Shown piece by piece: positions 5,943 through 6,263 of a DNA stretch of 6,263 nt. Origin of the DNA: Actinobacteria bacterium UBA2541 (GTDB taxonomy: Bacteria; Actinomycetota; Actinomycetes; Nanopelagicales; Nanopelagicaceae); contig DDMR01000011.1 in NCBI GenBank assembly GCA_002340925.1, positions 8,797-15,059 of the forward strand, in the 5' to 3' direction. Under the pieces are notes generated by a model. That model saw only the letters and a list, made by a program, of their open reading frames with translations. It searched no databases and was not told where the DNA came from. The translations under genes were made by a program, and so were the position numbers. Numbering within the stretch: position 1 is the first letter of the stretch; each line of letters opens with the position of its first letter.

Positions 5943-6263
5943 TTAACCATCTCCTGGTAAGCCTTCTCATATTTCGCTCGTTCGTCGGCGCCGGTAAAAC
6001 GTAGATAATGCAATATTGGTTTGCGTTCTTCCAAAATAGGTAAGCCGCGAACTGGATCGGTGTAACAAAGCAGCATGTGTGGATTGTTTGTCTCTTCTTT
6101 TGCTGCATTTAATAGCGCTGGAATGTCGTGTCCATCTAGAACTGAAACGTTCCAACCAAAAGCGCGGATACGATCGGCTAGTGGCTCAATTTTCATAACT
6201 GTATCCATTGGGCCATCACATTGATTTAAATTAACATCTACAATCACTCGTAAATTCGCTAGT
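5939..6263 (-). CDS. transketolase-like, N-terminal subunit (3' part only)
   Basis: The frame stays open to the window edge (first whole codon at 6262), so this is the last 107 residues of a longer gene; an in-frame GTG at 6247 is internal, not the start. The visible sequence LANLRVIVDVNLNQCDGP...D and FGWNVSVLDGHD are the conserved segments that follow the thiamine-diphosphate GDG...N motif in transketolase N-terminal domains; the motif itself lies outside. The end (RFTGADERAKYEKAYQEMVK) corresponds to the end of the cofactor pyrophosphate-binding half. The stop overlaps the start of the C-terminal subunit by four bases, the usual arrangement for split transketolases. The subunit is expected to form a heterotetramer with the next product in the cytoplasm. 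Confidence 0.9.
   Translation of the reverse strand, partial: LANLRVIVDVNLNQCDGPMDTVMKIEPLADRIRAFGWNVSVLDGHDIPALLNAAKEETNNPHMLLCYTDPVRGLPILEERKPILHYLRFTGADERAKYEKAYQEMVK

Noticed and set aside
5881..6155. Alternative minus-strand frames over the transketolase subunit junction
   Set aside because: They overlap frames with clear transketolase motifs, and their translations resemble no family.

Overview
The window holds ten protein genes and the 5' piece of a tRNA gene, all on the minus strand; two of the protein genes are only 38 and 56 codons long. Base composition is moderate to slightly AT-rich by eye. The thioredoxin has an actinobacterial look: the PVYEKASEDFP and GALPEKSL segments recall Streptomyces-type TrxA. 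With compact spacing and modest GC, this suggests a low-GC, small-genome actinobacterium, for example of the freshwater acI / Nanopelagicales type. That assignment is inference from protein resemblance only.

Region 1 (6263 down to 2626) is a tight operon. It comprises the end of a transketolase N-terminal subunit (cut by the window edge), a transketolase C-terminal subunit (ATGA overlap), a form IV RubisCO-like protein (TAATG overlap) and a FUSC/ArAE-type membrane protein 12 bases further on. A split transketolase fused translationally to a RubisCO-like protein points to a sugar-phosphate or sugar-acid pathway rather than CO2 fixation. The closest precedent I know is catabolism of the branched sugar apiose and its acid, which uses a two-subunit apulose-4-phosphate transketolase (AptA/AptB) and, in another branch, a RubisCO-like transcarboxylase/hydrolase (OiaX). 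The substrate here is not determined.

Region 2 (2613 down to 1091) looks like a thiol/persulfide or metal-stress operon. A promoter-like sequence whose spacer holds a perfect 16-bp palindrome of CsoR/CstR operator type (2591-2606) precedes a 38-aa Cys-rich protein, a CsoR-family repressor, a rhodanese lipoprotein, a 56-aa Cys-rich paralogue of the first small protein, and a thioredoxin. The repressor keeps the two conserved Cys residues but lacks the copper-binding His, which favours persulfide sensing (CstR-like) over Cu(I) sensing.

Region 3 (1017 down to 1) holds a zinc-free quinone-oxidoreductase-type MDR enzyme, and then the first 20 bases of a tRNA whose body lies outside the window. 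No stretch above 300 bases lacks a gene. I saw no mobile elements, CRISPR arrays or convincing rho-independent terminators.
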